This document shows, in pieces, positions 26,381 through 35,192 of a stretch of 64,000 nt of DNA; position 1 is the stretch's first letter, and each line of letters begins with the position of its first letter. The position numbers were made by a program, and so were the translations under genes. The notes under the pieces were generated by a model. It saw only the letters and a list, made by a program, of their open reading frames with translations, was not told the origin of the DNA and made no database searches. The stretch is from the NCBI RefSeq assembly GCF_014645735.1, contig NZ_BMMH01000001.1, positions 248,001-312,000 of the forward strand, read 5' to 3'. The stretch is from Nocardia jinanensis (GTDB lineage: Bacteria; Actinomycetota; Actinomycetes; Mycobacteriales; Mycobacteriaceae).

Positions 26381-27616
26381 GTGACAGAGACCAGCGACTC
26401 CGCGCTGCGTCCGTCCGTGCTGGACCGCTTGATTCAGCTCGACGAGAGCGGAGGACTGTCCATCGATGCTGTCCGGTCCGCGGCGCAACAGCTAGGGGTA
26501 TCGGAACCGCAATTACAGCAATGGCTGACAGCCCGCAGGACTCAGCACATATCGGTCGCGCAGAGTGCGGTGCCCGAACCTGCGACGCGGAAGATGGGGT
26601 ATCGAGAAGCCGAGGTGCAGGCAGGCATCGCCGAGGTGGCGATGACCGTCGGAGACGACATGCTGCCCCGGATACCCGACAGCGATGTCCCCACTTTCCG
26701 TGCCGACGCCTACCGGGGACTGACATCGGCGGAGTTCGCCCGGGTCGACGCCGTCTACGCCGAAGGTATCGAGGCGACCTGCCGCTGGTTCATCACGCGC
26801 ACCGGCCGGCCCTGCCGGCACCATCCGGACCTCGGCACCCCGCCGGTCCCGCTCACACAGCACGGCGGGACCGCGACCGGATACCCGTGGGACCAACGGG
26901 GCCCGCGGGCCCATCCGGGTTTCCCCGAAGCGAGAAACACCGGCGAGCGACGCGAGATCCTGGGGCTGTACCGGTTTCTCGGCGAGCTCGTCTGCGACAG
27001 CCCGGGCCGCGGGCACACCATTGCCCGTCTGCGGGGTGCGCAGGCGGGTTTCCTGTTGCACGGTATGCGGTTGGATCTGCCGGCGGACCTCAACTATTCG
27101 GTGGGGCCGGGATTGACCACCGCGCACATCGACAGCGGGACGGTCGAATGGATCCGGGCGCACACCTCGAACCCGGCCGACGCGGCGGCCGTCGCCACGG
27201 TGCTCTGTACCGGCGCCACCACGGTGGAGCTCGGCTCGGTACCGTGTACGGCGCTCACGCAGGATGCGCTCGTCTTCACCGGGCCGATCGGCTACGGGCA
27301 GGCCGCCGACGTGTATGTCTGGGTCGTACCACCGCCGGTGCTGGCGCTGCTGCACGATGCTCGGGCATATCAGGAAGCACGCGCCTATCCCGCGCCGAAA
27401 CTGTTCGCCGGGGCCATCGGCGGCGCGGGCAGGCGGCTGCGCCGAAGCGCCGCGGGGTGTGGGGTGACCGTGCCGGATCTCCATCACTGGCACCACAGCT
27501 GGATCCGCCGGACCGGACTCCTGCGCGGCGCCGACCAACCGGAACATGTGCGCAATACCGATCTGCTGTTCGCGTTACGACTCTGCTCGGACCCCGGTCC
27601 GGCGCGCGGCCGGTGA
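26381..27616 (+). CDS. unrecognised protein with N-terminal helix-turn-helix-like segment
   Basis: A 411-residue protein I do not recognise. From the GTG at 26381, chosen for a perfect AGGAGG 8 bases upstream, residues 20-45 (LSIDAVRSAAQQLGVSEPQL) read like a helix-turn-helix. The middle carries Cys/His-rich stretches (CRWFITRTGRPCRHHP) and an Ala-rich fold. The C-terminal part has LHHWHHSWIRRTG and then RNTDLLFALRL. The pattern slightly recalls DNA-binding or integrase-accessory proteins, but no catalytic set is visible. It is flanked by an AT-enriched upstream region and a convergent serine hydrolase gene. Confidence 0.7.
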   Translation: MTETSDSALRPSVLDRLIQLDESGGLSIDAVRSAAQQLGVSEPQLQQWLTARRTQHISVAQSAVPEPATRKMGYREAEVQAGIAEVAMTVGDDMLPRIPDSDVPTFRADAYRGLTSAEFARVDAVYAEGIEATCRWFITRTGRPCRHHPDLGTPPVPLTQHGGTATGYPWDQRGPRAHPGFPEARNTGERREILGLYRFLGELVCDSPGRGHTIARLRGAQAGFLLHGMRLDLPADLNYSVGPGLTTAHIDSGTVEWIRAHTSNPADAAAVATVLCTGATTVELGSVPCTALTQDALVFTGPIGYGQAADVYVWVVPPPVLALLHDARAYQEARAYPAPKLFAGAIGGAGRRLRRSAAGCGVTVPDLHHWHHSWIRRTGLLRGADQPEHVRNTDLLFALRLCSDPGPARGR

Positions 27617-27655
27617 ACCGGCCGTTCCTACGGCGTGCTGCGCGGGAGGAAACGT

Positions 27656-28450
27656 TCAACCCGACCATGTCCCCACCGGTGCCGGGGACCGGCCGCCGGG
27701 TCGGGCGGGCGCCGGAGCCCCGACCGGTCCGCCACCCTCGGTGAGGACCGTCGACAAGGCACCGAGTACATCGGCGGTCTGGTCCTCGGGACTGCCGGCG
27801 GTATGCGCGGCCACCGAGAAACCGGGACCGAACGAGGCCGAAGCGACCTCCGGTGGCGCCGCGTCCGACCACCCCCATTTGGTGCCCTGGACACCGGGCA
27901 GCGCGGCCGTACCCCAGTTCTGCTCGGTACCGTCGGCGGCACGGGGCGCCGCGGTCGCCATCCAGGCCAGTATCGGTGAGGTCGCGTCGGTGCGCTGTTT
28001 GGCATCGAGGAAATCCGCCACGTCGGCGGTGCTGGTGGTGGAACTGCCCCAGCTCGCACCCGGCCTGGTTTCCGCCAGCCCGTATTCCGCGGCGACGATC
28101 GCGATGGCCTGCGGATATTTGGCTTCCACCGCGTCGGCGGCCGCATCGTCGGAGTGGCGGATCATCCGTTCACCGAAGACGAGGTCGGTGGCCGAGCCGT
28201 CACCGTGGCGCAGCGCGTAATCGGTGAGATAGAGCTTGGCCAGCGATAACGCGCTACGCACCTGATGTTCCCCGGCGGTACCCCAGTGCAGGCCGGTCAG
28301 GGTACGCACCGAGATGACGGTGCGAGCCGGGGCGGGCTCGCTCGCCGCGGTAGGTGGTATCGGAGCGGGCGCCGGAGCCGCGCTCGCGAGGGGTGAGGTG
28401 AGAACGGAGCATGCGACGAGGGCGGTGAGAGCGAGCGCACGGCAGTCCAT
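27656..28450 (-). CDS. secreted serine hydrolase, beta-lactamase/PBP-like
   Basis: A 264-residue exported protein. The N-terminus is a signal peptide ending ASA-AP; an LVAC earlier could alternatively act as a lipobox. The mature domain has the penicilloyl-serine fold motifs in degenerate form: SLAK (SxxK) near residue 68, SDD in RHSDDAAAD in place of SxN, and TKWG in place of KTG. Its length matches small class A-like domains. It may be a peptidoglycan-related hydrolase rather than an antibiotic-resistance enzyme. The C-terminal tail is Pro/Gly-rich and may cross the cell wall. It converges with the 26381 gene. Confidence 0.82.
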   Translation of the reverse strand: MDCRALALTALVACSVLTSPLASAAPAPAPIPPTAASEPAPARTVISVRTLTGLHWGTAGEHQVRSALSLAKLYLTDYALRHGDGSATDLVFGERMIRHSDDAAADAVEAKYPQAIAIVAAEYGLAETRPGASWGSSTTSTADVADFLDAKQRTDATSPILAWMATAAPRAADGTEQNWGTAALPGVQGTKWGWSDAAPPEVASASFGPGFSVAAHTAGSPEDQTADVLGALSTVLTEGGGPVGAPAPARPGGRSPAPVGTWSG

Positions 28451-28656
28451 GTCATTCTCCCGGCGTCGGTGCGGGGCGCGGACGACCCGCGGGCATCGGA
28501 GGTTTTCCCCGGAGCGCGGGACACAAACTCCGCGCCACGCCGCGGACGGCAACAGTCGGATCTCGTATCGGCCACTGATACGTCCCGCACCGGATACGAC
28601 GCGGTAGCACAGTGACCAGCCGTGGTGAGCGCTATGGAACGCGTGCGGCTCGGGGT

Positions 28657-30039
28657 TCAGTTCTCTGACGGCATTCCGGGGTGCGTTCGCGCGGCGCTAC
28701 GGGATGTCGCCGAGCCGGGCACGTGAGCAATTCCTCGCCGGAGACCGCGCTGTGGGCCGCGAGGGCCCGGCATCCGAGCGGCCCCGCACATGAGCGCGGC
28801 CACCACACACAGACCGGCCGCCACATAGAAGGCCGGATCGTAGGAGCCGTGGGCGTCGCGGACATAGCCCGCGCCGAACGCGGCGACCGCGGCACCCAAC
28901 TGATGGGCGGCGAACACCCAGCCGAACACCACCGGAGTCGAGGCACCGAACCAGGTGCGACAGATCGCGATCGTCGGTGGCACCGTCGCGACCCAGTCGA
29001 GACCGTAGAAAACGATGAAAACCCAGGTGCTGGGTGCGGCGCTGGGTGACAGCAACGCCGGCAGCAGGAGCAGCGACGCCCCGCGACCGAGGTAATAGAC
29101 CACCAGCAGCACGCGGGGGTCGACACGGTCGGTGAGCCAGCCGGAGAAAACGGTGCCCGCGACATCGAAGATCCCGATGGTGGCCAGCAGCGAGGCGGCG
29201 ACGGTGACCGGCATCCCGTGATCGTGGGCGGCGGGGATGAAGTGGGTGCCGATCAGCCCGTTCGTCGTCATCCCGCATATCGCGAAACTGCCCGCGAGCA
29301 ACCAGAAAGCCGGTACCCGGGCACCCTGCGCCAATCCGGTGAGCGCGGCCGCGAAAGTGCCGTTGGGCAGTGGTTCGTCCGCGGTGTCGGGAGCGCCCCC
29401 GTATGCCGTGATGCCGAGATCACTGGGCCGATCCCGGATACACAGCAGGACCAGCGGGATCACCGCGAGTGCCGCCACAGTCACGATCACCGAGGCCCAG
29501 CGCCATCCGAATCGTTCGGTCACACCGGCGACCACGGGCAGGAATACGAGCTGGCCGGTGGCGCTCGCCGCGGTGAGCACACCGGTGACCAGACCGCGCC
29601 GGGCGACGAACCATCGCGTCGAGACAGTGGCGACGAAACCCATCGAAATCGATCCGGTCCCGAGTCCCACCAGCACCCCCCACAGCAGGACCAGTTGCCA
29701 GCTCGCGGTCATGATGATGCCCACGCCGGTCCCGGCGGCGATCAGCAGCAGTGCGCCGGTGAGGATCGGCCGGACCCCGAACCGGTCCATGAGCGCGGCG
29801 GCGAACGGTGCGGTCACGCCGAACAGCACCATGTTCACCGACATCGCGGCGCCGATCGTCGCATGCGACCAGCCGAACTCCAGGTGCAGCGGCATCATCA
29901 TGACACTGGGCACCGCCCGGAACCCGGCCGCGCCGAGGATCGCCACGAAACTCACGCCCGCGACGATCCAGGCGAAATGCAGTCGCGGCCGCCGGCCGGA
30001 CCGGGTGACCGTGCCGCCGGAATCGATCTTCGTCCTCAC
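28657..30039 (-). CDS. MFS transporter (monocarboxylate/OFA-like)
   Basis: A 460-residue transporter with about 12 helices. GAAGFRAVPSVMMMPLHLEFGWSHATIGAAMS opens the fold, split by loops, and DRFGVRPIL matches motif A. ATVSTRWFVARRGLVTGVLTAASATGQLVFLP is typical of the oxalate/formate and monocarboxylate branch. The GTG at 30039 is chosen because an upstream extension would run into the divergent regulator gene. The last 40 residues are polar and Arg-rich. It is paired with a GlxA-type regulator across a 54-base divergent promoter. Confidence 0.9.
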   Translation of the reverse strand: MRTKIDSGGTVTRSGRRPRLHFAWIVAGVSFVAILGAAGFRAVPSVMMMPLHLEFGWSHATIGAAMSVNMVLFGVTAPFAAALMDRFGVRPILTGALLLIAAGTGVGIIMTASWQLVLLWGVLVGLGTGSISMGFVATVSTRWFVARRGLVTGVLTAASATGQLVFLPVVAGVTERFGWRWASVIVTVAALAVIPLVLLCIRDRPSDLGITAYGGAPDTADEPLPNGTFAAALTGLAQGARVPAFWLLAGSFAICGMTTNGLIGTHFIPAAHDHGMPVTVAASLLATIGIFDVAGTVFSGWLTDRVDPRVLLVVYYLGRGASLLLLPALLSPSAAPSTWVFIVFYGLDWVATVPPTIAICRTWFGASTPVVFGWVFAAHQLGAAVAAFGAGYVRDAHGSYDPAFYVAAGLCVVAALMCGAARMPGPRGPQRGLRRGIAHVPGSATSRSAARTHPGMPSEN

Positions 30040-30093
30040 GGTGATCAGCTTCCGACAGCAGCCCGGTCGGCCACCAGTGGCAGAATCGACAAT

Positions 30094-31089
30094 ATGCGTG
30101 AAAATCGTGCCAGTGACGATTCGCCCCGGCGACCCCATCTGGTCGCTGTGCTGTTGCTGGATCCGGTGGTCGGATTCGACGCGACCATCCCGTCACTGAT
30201 ATTCGGCGAGGCCGCCGATGACGACGGGACACCGCTCTACCGGGTCGTGACGTGCTCCCTCGACGCCGGTCCCGTTCCGGCCACCTCCGGGTACTCGATG
30301 GTCGCCGCGGCCGGACCGGAAGTACTCGCGGTCGCCGATACGGTGGTCGTTCCGGGTACGAAGTACCTCTCCGCGCGTTCCGGCGGCACCCTCACCCCGG
30401 AGGTCGCGGCAGCATTGGCGACCGTACCCGCCGGAGCCCGGATGGTATCCATCTGTACCGGCGCCTTCGTACTCGCCGCCGCGGGAGTCTTCGACGGTTA
30501 CCGCGCCACCACCCACTGGCGATACGCCGGCGATTTCCGCCACTTGTTCCCCAGCGTGGATCTCGACGAGACCGTGCTGTTCGTCGACGAGGGCACGGTG
30601 CTCAGCTCGGCGGGCCTGGCCGCCGGAATCGACCTGTGCCTGCACATCATCCGGCGCGATCACGGTGCCGCCGTGGCGAACCGGGTCGCCCGGTACTGCG
30701 TCGTACCGCCCTGGCGCGAAGGCGGGCAGGCGCAGTTCATCGAACACCAGGTGCCCGGCGACGACGAACGCAGCACCGCAGCGACCCGGGCCTGGGCACT
30801 GGCCCATCTGGCCGAACCGCTCAGCGTCGCGGTGCTCGCGTCCCGGGCGCGTATGAGCCCACGCACCTTCAGTCGCCGGTTCCGTGCCGAGACCGGGATG
30901 TCACCGGGGGTCTGGATCCGCGACCGCCGGATCGACCGGGCTCGGGAGCTGCTGGAATCGGCCGACCTCTCGGTGGACGAGGTCGCGCAGATGTCCGGGC
31001 TCGGTTCACCGGACAACCTCCGTCACCATATGCGGCGCGGCCTCGGTATGTCGCCGTCGGCGTACCGGAAAACCTTCGCGGGCACCTGA
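30094..31089 (+). CDS. GlxA-type AraC family regulator (DJ-1/PfpI plus HTH)
   Basis: A 331-residue regulator. Residues 15-190 are a DJ-1/PfpI-like domain with the nucleophile-elbow region SICTGAFVLAAAG. Residues 225-325 hold two AraC helix-turn-helices (LSVAVLASRARMSPRTFSRRFR and LSVDEVAQMSGLGSPDNLRHHM). Such proteins sense amines or other small molecules. The ATG is close to the divergent transporter start and has no clear ribosome site, so it may be leaderless. It probably controls the neighbouring MFS gene. Confidence 0.92.
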   Translation: MRENRASDDSPRRPHLVAVLLLDPVVGFDATIPSLIFGEAADDDGTPLYRVVTCSLDAGPVPATSGYSMVAAAGPEVLAVADTVVVPGTKYLSARSGGTLTPEVAAALATVPAGARMVSICTGAFVLAAAGVFDGYRATTHWRYAGDFRHLFPSVDLDETVLFVDEGTVLSSAGLAAGIDLCLHIIRRDHGAAVANRVARYCVVPPWREGGQAQFIEHQVPGDDERSTAATRAWALAHLAEPLSVAVLASRARMSPRTFSRRFRAETGMSPGVWIRDRRIDRARELLESADLSVDEVAQMSGLGSPDNLRHHMRRGLGMSPSAYRKTFAGT

Positions 31090-31300
31090 TCTACGCGACC
31101 GGTTCGCCCCCGACGAGTCGAGCCCGGTCGAGCGCACCCAGCCGCGCAAGCCCTCCTGGTTGTACTGCCCGAACAGGTTGGTCAACCGGCTGATGGGGGA
31201 ACTTGCCGCCGAGGGCGGTGTGTTGCCGGACCGTTGGGGCATGAGCTCGTATTCTGCTTTCGACCAGGCTGTATCCAGCTTTTATCGAGCGGAGGTAGGC

Positions 31301-31489
31301 ATGGCGGGCAAGTTCGTCCTGTTCACCGATTCGACCGGGAAGTTCCGGTGGCGGCTCAAGGCCGGCAACGGCGAGATCATCGCCGCGAGCCAAGCCTATG
31401 AGAGCAAGGACTCGGCGAAGAAGGGCATCGCCTCGGTCCGATCCCATGCCCCCGACGCCGAGGTCATCGACGACTCCATCACAGCCTGA
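31301..31489 (+). CDS. YegP/DUF1508 family small protein
   Basis: A 62-residue protein consisting of one DUF1508 unit: GKFVLFTDSTGKFRWRLKAGNGEIIAAS followed by YESKDSAKKGIASVR, broken here by AQA. The E. coli homologue carries two such units; actinobacterial ones often have one. The fold is a small beta-beta-alpha domain of unknown role. GGAGG lies 6 bases before the ATG. It is flanked by a regulator gene on the same strand and a convergent decayed fragment. Confidence 0.9.
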   Translation: MAGKFVLFTDSTGKFRWRLKAGNGEIIAASQAYESKDSAKKGIASVRSHAPDAEVIDDSITA

Positions 31490-31492
31490 CCC

Positions 31493-31627
31493 CGGCCCGG
31501 GGCACGGCATTGCGATCGGATCGCGGTCGGCTGCGCCGATCCGCACCACCACCTCACCGACCTGGTAGGCGGCCGACTCCAAACCGCCGTAGAGGTGTTC
31601 GCTGCGGGGCAACAGCAGCGGGTCATG
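31493..31627 (-). pseudogene. possible decayed N-lobe of an APH-fold kinase
   Basis: The frame reads HDPLLLPRSEHLYGG, then LESAAYQVGEVVVRIGA, resembling the N-lobe nucleotide loop of aminoglycoside-phosphotransferase-fold proteins. It has no start of its own and then runs into DNA antisense to the DUF1508 gene. If real, it is a remnant directly after the aldo-keto reductase gene. The evidence is a single short stretch. Confidence 0.25.
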
Positions 31628-32660
31628 CCGCGGGACGCGCGTCGACCGGCCGCCGCCGCCGCGCGGTTTCGGTGATTGCCGGTGGGGTGTAGGCCACATC
31701 GACCGGCCCGGTATCGGTTCCCGGCGGGACGACTTCATCGATCCGGTCGAGCAGATCGTCATCGAGGAAGGTACTGGTCCCCGCCAGCAGATCGTCCAGC
31801 TGCTCGACCGTGCGTGGCCCGATGATCGCGGAGGTGACCGCGGGATGGGCGATGGCGAATGCCAGCGCCAGATGCGTCAGCGACAGTCCGGCCTGCTCGG
31901 CGATCGGTATGAGCGTTTCGACGGCGTCGAGTTTACGTTCATCGGTCATATGCCGGGGAACCCAATGCAGAAGGGCCGGGGAAGCCGTTTCTCCCCCGTG
32001 CCTGCGGTATCGGCCGGTGAGTAGTCCCATCGACAGTGGACTCCACACCAGAGTGCCGAGACCGTAGCGCCGGCAGACCGGGAAGATCTCGCGTTCGGCG
32101 CCTCGCTCGAGGATCGAGTAGTGCGGTTGTTCGGTGCGGAATCGAGCCAGTCCACGGCGTTCGGATACCCATTGGGCTTCGACGATCTCCGAGGCCGGCA
32201 GGTTGGAGTGGCCGATGGCCCGCACCTTGCCCGAGCGGAGCAGATCGGTCAGGGCGCTCAGGGTTTCCTCGATATCGGTATCGGGGTCGGGGTGGTGGAC
32301 CTGGTAGAGGTCGATGTGGTCGACACCGAGGCGGCGCAGCGATGCTTCGGCGGCGGCGATGATCCAGCGCCGCGAGCTGCCGCGCTGGTTGGGACCGGGG
32401 CCCATCGGGCCGTTGCATTTGGTAGCGAGGACGACGTCGTCGCGGCGGCCGCGCAATGCCTTCCCGACGATCTGCTCGGACTCACCCTCGCCGCCGTACA
32501 CGTCGGCGGTGTCGATGACGTTGATCCCGGCGTCGAGGGCTCGGTGGACGATGCGTACGCACTCATCACGGTCCGGATTGCCGAATCGACCGAACTTCAT
32601 GGTTCCCAGGGCATAGGGGCTGACCTGGATTCCGGTGCGTCCGAGTGGCCGAGTGTGCAT
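31623..32660 (-). CDS. aldo/keto reductase
   Basis: A 345-residue NADP(H)-dependent carbonyl reductase of the AKR (beta/alpha)8 fold. The catalytic tetrad is in place: Asp50 (NVIDTADVYG), Tyr55, Lys81 (ATKC) and His122 (QVHHPD). HSNLPASEIVEAQ and IIGPRTVEQLDD bind the cofactor. The start MHTRPLGRTGIQVSPYALGT is standard for the AKR11/12-like group. The gene is separated from the upstream VOC gene by a strong terminator, so it has its own promoter. Substrate unknown. Confidence 0.93.
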   Translation of the reverse strand: MHTRPLGRTGIQVSPYALGTMKFGRFGNPDRDECVRIVHRALDAGINVIDTADVYGGEGESEQIVGKALRGRRDDVVLATKCNGPMGPGPNQRGSSRRWIIAAAEASLRRLGVDHIDLYQVHHPDPDTDIEETLSALTDLLRSGKVRAIGHSNLPASEIVEAQWVSERRGLARFRTEQPHYSILERGAEREIFPVCRRYGLGTLVWSPLSMGLLTGRYRRHGGETASPALLHWVPRHMTDERKLDAVETLIPIAEQAGLSLTHLALAFAIAHPAVTSAIIGPRTVEQLDDLLAGTSTFLDDDLLDRIDEVVPPGTDTGPVDVAYTPPAITETARRRRPVDARPAA

Positions 32661-32710
32661 GGGGGTGTCTCTCCGGTGCGGTGTTCGCGGGCGGCGCGGG
32701 GTGACGGGAC

Positions 32711-32738
32711 GGGGTGCGACCGGATTCGGTCGCACCCC
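32711..32738 (-). terminator. strong terminator hairpin after the VOC gene
   Basis: A perfect 12-base stem GGGGTGCGACCG / CGGTCGCACCCC with a GATT loop lies 22 bases past the VOC stop on the minus strand. Confidence 0.85.
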
Positions 32739-32760
32739 GGGGAACGCCGGTGTGGAAGGT

Positions 32761-33228
32761 TCAGGCCTGGGCGTACTCGGCGGCGACGTCGAGGATCCAG
32801 GTGATACCGAAGCGGTCGCGCAGCATCCCGAAGGCCGGAGACCACTGAGCCGGCCCGAATTCCTCGATGACCGTCGCGCCGGCGGAGAGTTGTTCCCACA
32901 GCGCGCCGACCTCCTCGACGGTTTCGCCGCGGACGGAGAGGAAGGACGGCTCCTCGGTGATGGTGGTGCCGTTCTCGCGCCGGGTGATGGGCGCGCCCGG
33001 GGCGGCCGGGGCGTCCCGTCCCGGCACGTCGTAGGCCATGACCCGGAACCCGTTGTCGGCGACGACCTGTCCGAACACCACCTTGGTGGCGTCGGGCAAT
33101 TCGGCGGGCATTCCGAAGTCGCCGTAGGTGGCGAGAGTCAGCTGCCCGCCGAAGACCGACTGGTAGAACTCCAGGGCCGCACGAGCCTGCCCGTGGAAGT
33201 TGAGGTGGGCAACAGCGTTTACCGACAT
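32761..33228 (-). CDS. PhnB-like VOC family protein
   Basis: A 155-residue vicinal-oxygen-chelate fold protein of the PhnB/3-demethylubiquinone methyltransferase-like type. AHLNFHGQARAALEFYQSVFGG is the typical opening strand and FGMLRDRFGITWILDV the closing strand. The metal residues of true glyoxalases are only partly kept, so the activity is uncertain. It is divergent from a WYL-domain regulator across 111 bases, a pairing common in actinomycetes and suggesting direct control. Confidence 0.9.
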   Translation of the reverse strand: MSVNAVAHLNFHGQARAALEFYQSVFGGQLTLATYGDFGMPAELPDATKVVFGQVVADNGFRVMAYDVPGRDAPAAPGAPITRRENGTTITEEPSFLSVRGETVEEVGALWEQLSAGATVIEEFGPAQWSPAFGMLRDRFGITWILDVAAEYAQA

Positions 33229-33339
33229 GGTGGTCCGTCCTTCAGGAATGGTTTCGCCGCCGGGATTTCCGGCGTCGCAGGCCACTGTGGCATCAGTACC
33301 GGTCAGGGAACGTCCGCTACTTGTGGCAGCCTGTGCCGT

Positions 33340-34383
33340 ATGCCGACTGCTTCATCGACGGCGACCTCGCGCCGCCTGCTCTCGCTGCTGTCCTTGCTGC
33401 AGGTCCGCCGTGACTGGCCCGGGGTTGTGCTCGCCCAGCGGCTCGATGTCAGTGCACGCACGGTGCGTCGCGATGTCGATCGCCTGCGCGAGCTCGGCTA
33501 CCCCGTCCAGGCGATCAAGGGACCCGACGGTGGTTACCGGCTCGAAGCAGGGAACGAACTGCCGCCCCTGCTGTTCGACGACGAGCAGGCGGTCGCGCTC
33601 GCCGTGGCGTTGCGGCTCGCGGTCGGGACCGGGGCGGGTATCGAAGAAGCTGCCGCACGCGCCCTGGCGACCGTGAGCCAGGTGCTGCCTTCCCGCCTGC
33701 GACAGCGCGTCGACGCCCTGGAGGTCACCGCGGTCGAAGGGGCCGCCCGCGGGGTCGGCCCCCAAGCCGATACTCGGGTCCTGCTCGATCTGAGCGCCGC
33801 GATCCGGTCCCGGGAGGAAGTGCGATTCGACTACCGGTCACCGACCCGGCCGAACGACATGGGGCTGCACCCGCCGCGGCGGGTGCAGCCCCACCACCTC
33901 GTGGTTCGGAGTGGACGCTGGTACCTCATCGGATGGGTTCCCGAACGTGAGGACTGGCGGATCTACCGCGCCGACCGGATGACACCGCGCATCCCCAACG
34001 GGCCGCGCTTCACACCCCGGGAGGTGCCGGGTACCGATATCGCCGCGTTCCTCTCGGCCCGGTTCAAAGGTTCCGCGAACGCGAACGCCTGGCCCTGCCA
34101 GGGCGAGGTGATCCTCAGTCTGCCGGCCGACCGAGTGTCCCCGTTCGCGGGCGACGGTGTGGTCGAGGAACTGGGCCCCGGCCGGACGAGGCTGCTGACC
34201 GGTTCCTGGTCCTGGGCCGCGCTGGCCGCGACGCTGGCGCGTTTCGACACCGAGATCGAGGTCATCGGCCCGAACCCCCTGCGGGACGCCTTCGCCGACC
34301 TGTCCCGTCGCGCGGGGCGCGCAGCGGGATCCCGACTCGACGGCTCCTCAAAGCCTGACCCGGCGGACAGCGTCGCCAGATAG
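33340..34383 (+). CDS. YafY-type WYL domain transcriptional regulator
   Basis: A 347-residue regulator. Residues 10-65 are the helix-turn-helix (RRLLSLLSLLQ, then LDVSARTVRRDVDRLRELG and a wing DGGYRL). Residues 140-230 form the WYL domain, with the namesake motif in GRWYLIGWV, and a WCX-type C-terminal extension follows. WYL domains bind small ligands or nucleic acid. The gene contains a perfect 32-bp palindrome (33861-33892), which encodes an apparently inserted linker PNDMGLHPP just before the WYL core. It is divergent from the VOC gene. Confidence 0.92.
   Translation: MPTASSTATSRRLLSLLSLLQVRRDWPGVVLAQRLDVSARTVRRDVDRLRELGYPVQAIKGPDGGYRLEAGNELPPLLFDDEQAVALAVALRLAVGTGAGIEEAAARALATVSQVLPSRLRQRVDALEVTAVEGAARGVGPQADTRVLLDLSAAIRSREEVRFDYRSPTRPNDMGLHPPRRVQPHHLVVRSGRWYLIGWVPEREDWRIYRADRMTPRIPNGPRFTPREVPGTDIAAFLSARFKGSANANAWPCQGEVILSLPADRVSPFAGDGVVEELGPGRTRLLTGSWSWAALAATLARFDTEIEVIGPNPLRDAFADLSRRAGRAAGSRLDGSSKPDPADSVAR
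33861..33892. repeat. perfect 32-bp palindrome inside the WYL gene
   Basis: GGGGCTGCACCCGCCG is followed immediately by its exact reverse complement. The reading frame passes through it without interruption. Such a long perfect inverted repeat without a loop is unlikely by codon choice alone. Confidence 0.9.
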
Positions 34384-34538
34384 ACCACGGTGCCGGAGGG
34401 AGGTTCCGGCGTGTGCGCGTCGACACCCGTCCACCATGCTTCGTATCCGACTTCCTCGTAGTACTCCGGCGGCGGGCGATACCCGTAGGGCAGCTCCACC
34501 GCCGTGGCGGCGGTCCGCAGCGCGATCGCACGGCGAAC

Positions 34539-35138
34539 TCAGGGGCGAACCCCCGGCTCGGCGCCGACGACGATCGAGGCGACGATCTCTTCGACGGCGT
34601 CGGTATCCGGGAGGCCGCCGAGTTCGCCGGCGAACAGCAGGTGCCCGGTGCCGATCAGCGTGAAGGCGAGGGCGTCGGTATCGGCCTGTGGGATCAGTCG
34701 GCCGATGCCGCGTTCGGCGCGCAAATAGGTCGAGAGCATCGCGGTTGCCTCGGTGAAGATCGGAACACCGTGCGGTGTGGTCTCCCGCAGTTGGGCGCGC
34801 ACCCCGTCTCGGGAGCTGATCACGGCGATCAGGCCGAGGGCCGTCGGGGTGAAGATATGGGTGAGTGCGGTGGCCAGATTGGATACGACATCGGCTGTTC
34901 CGACCAGTTTCTCCAGCCGGGAGGTCTCCTGGGTGAGGAGAGTGACGCGGTCGCGGATCAGCTCCGCGAGGAAATCGTCGAAGTCGGCGAAGTGGCGATG
35001 CAGCACTCCTTTGGCCACGCCCGCCTCTTCGGTGACCGCCCGGCTGGTCAGCCCACTGACTCCCGCACGCGCGAGCACGCGCTCGGCGGCGGCGAACAAC
35101 TGAGCCCGCGCATCGCGCAGGGCGATCCCGGTCGGCAT
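34539..35138 (-). CDS. TetR family repressor
   Basis: A 199-residue regulator. The TetR helix-turn-helix covers residues 5-50 (AAERVLARAGVSGLTSRAVTEEAGVAKGVLHRHFADFDDFLAEL, broken at usual positions). The C-terminal helices form the ligand pocket and dimer. The ATG at 35138 has GAGGGAG directly upstream; an in-frame GTG at 35156 would add 6 residues. It is divergent from a methyltransferase gene across 54 bases containing a perfect 18-bp dyad, and it presumably represses both. Confidence 0.91.
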   Translation of the reverse strand: MPTGIALRDARAQLFAAAERVLARAGVSGLTSRAVTEEAGVAKGVLHRHFADFDDFLAELIRDRVTLLTQETSRLEKLVGTADVVSNLATALTHIFTPTALGLIAVISSRDGVRAQLRETTPHGVPIFTEATAMLSTYLRAERGIGRLIPQADTDALAFTLIGTGHLLFAGELGGLPDTDAVEEIVASIVVGAEPGVRP

Positions 35139-35162
35139 GAAATCTCCCTCGGACACTGGACG

Positions 35163-35180
35163 AATGGGCGTGCGCCCATT
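35163..35180. promoter_or_regulatory. TetR operator candidate AATGGGCG-TG-CGCCCATT
   Basis: A perfect 8-base inverted repeat with a 2-base centre lies midway between the divergent TetR and methyltransferase starts. A degenerate extra half-site AGTGGGCG follows at 35184-35191. Overlap with the start region of the methyltransferase transcript is expected. Confidence 0.75.
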
Positions 35181-35192
35181 TAAAGTGGGCGC

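Noticed and set aside
33963..34499. Minus-strand frame beginning ELPYGYRPPPEYYEEVGYEAWW
   Set aside because: The first 39 codons look coding-like, but it has no ribosome site and then runs antisense to the WYL gene. It may be a remnant but is too weak to call.
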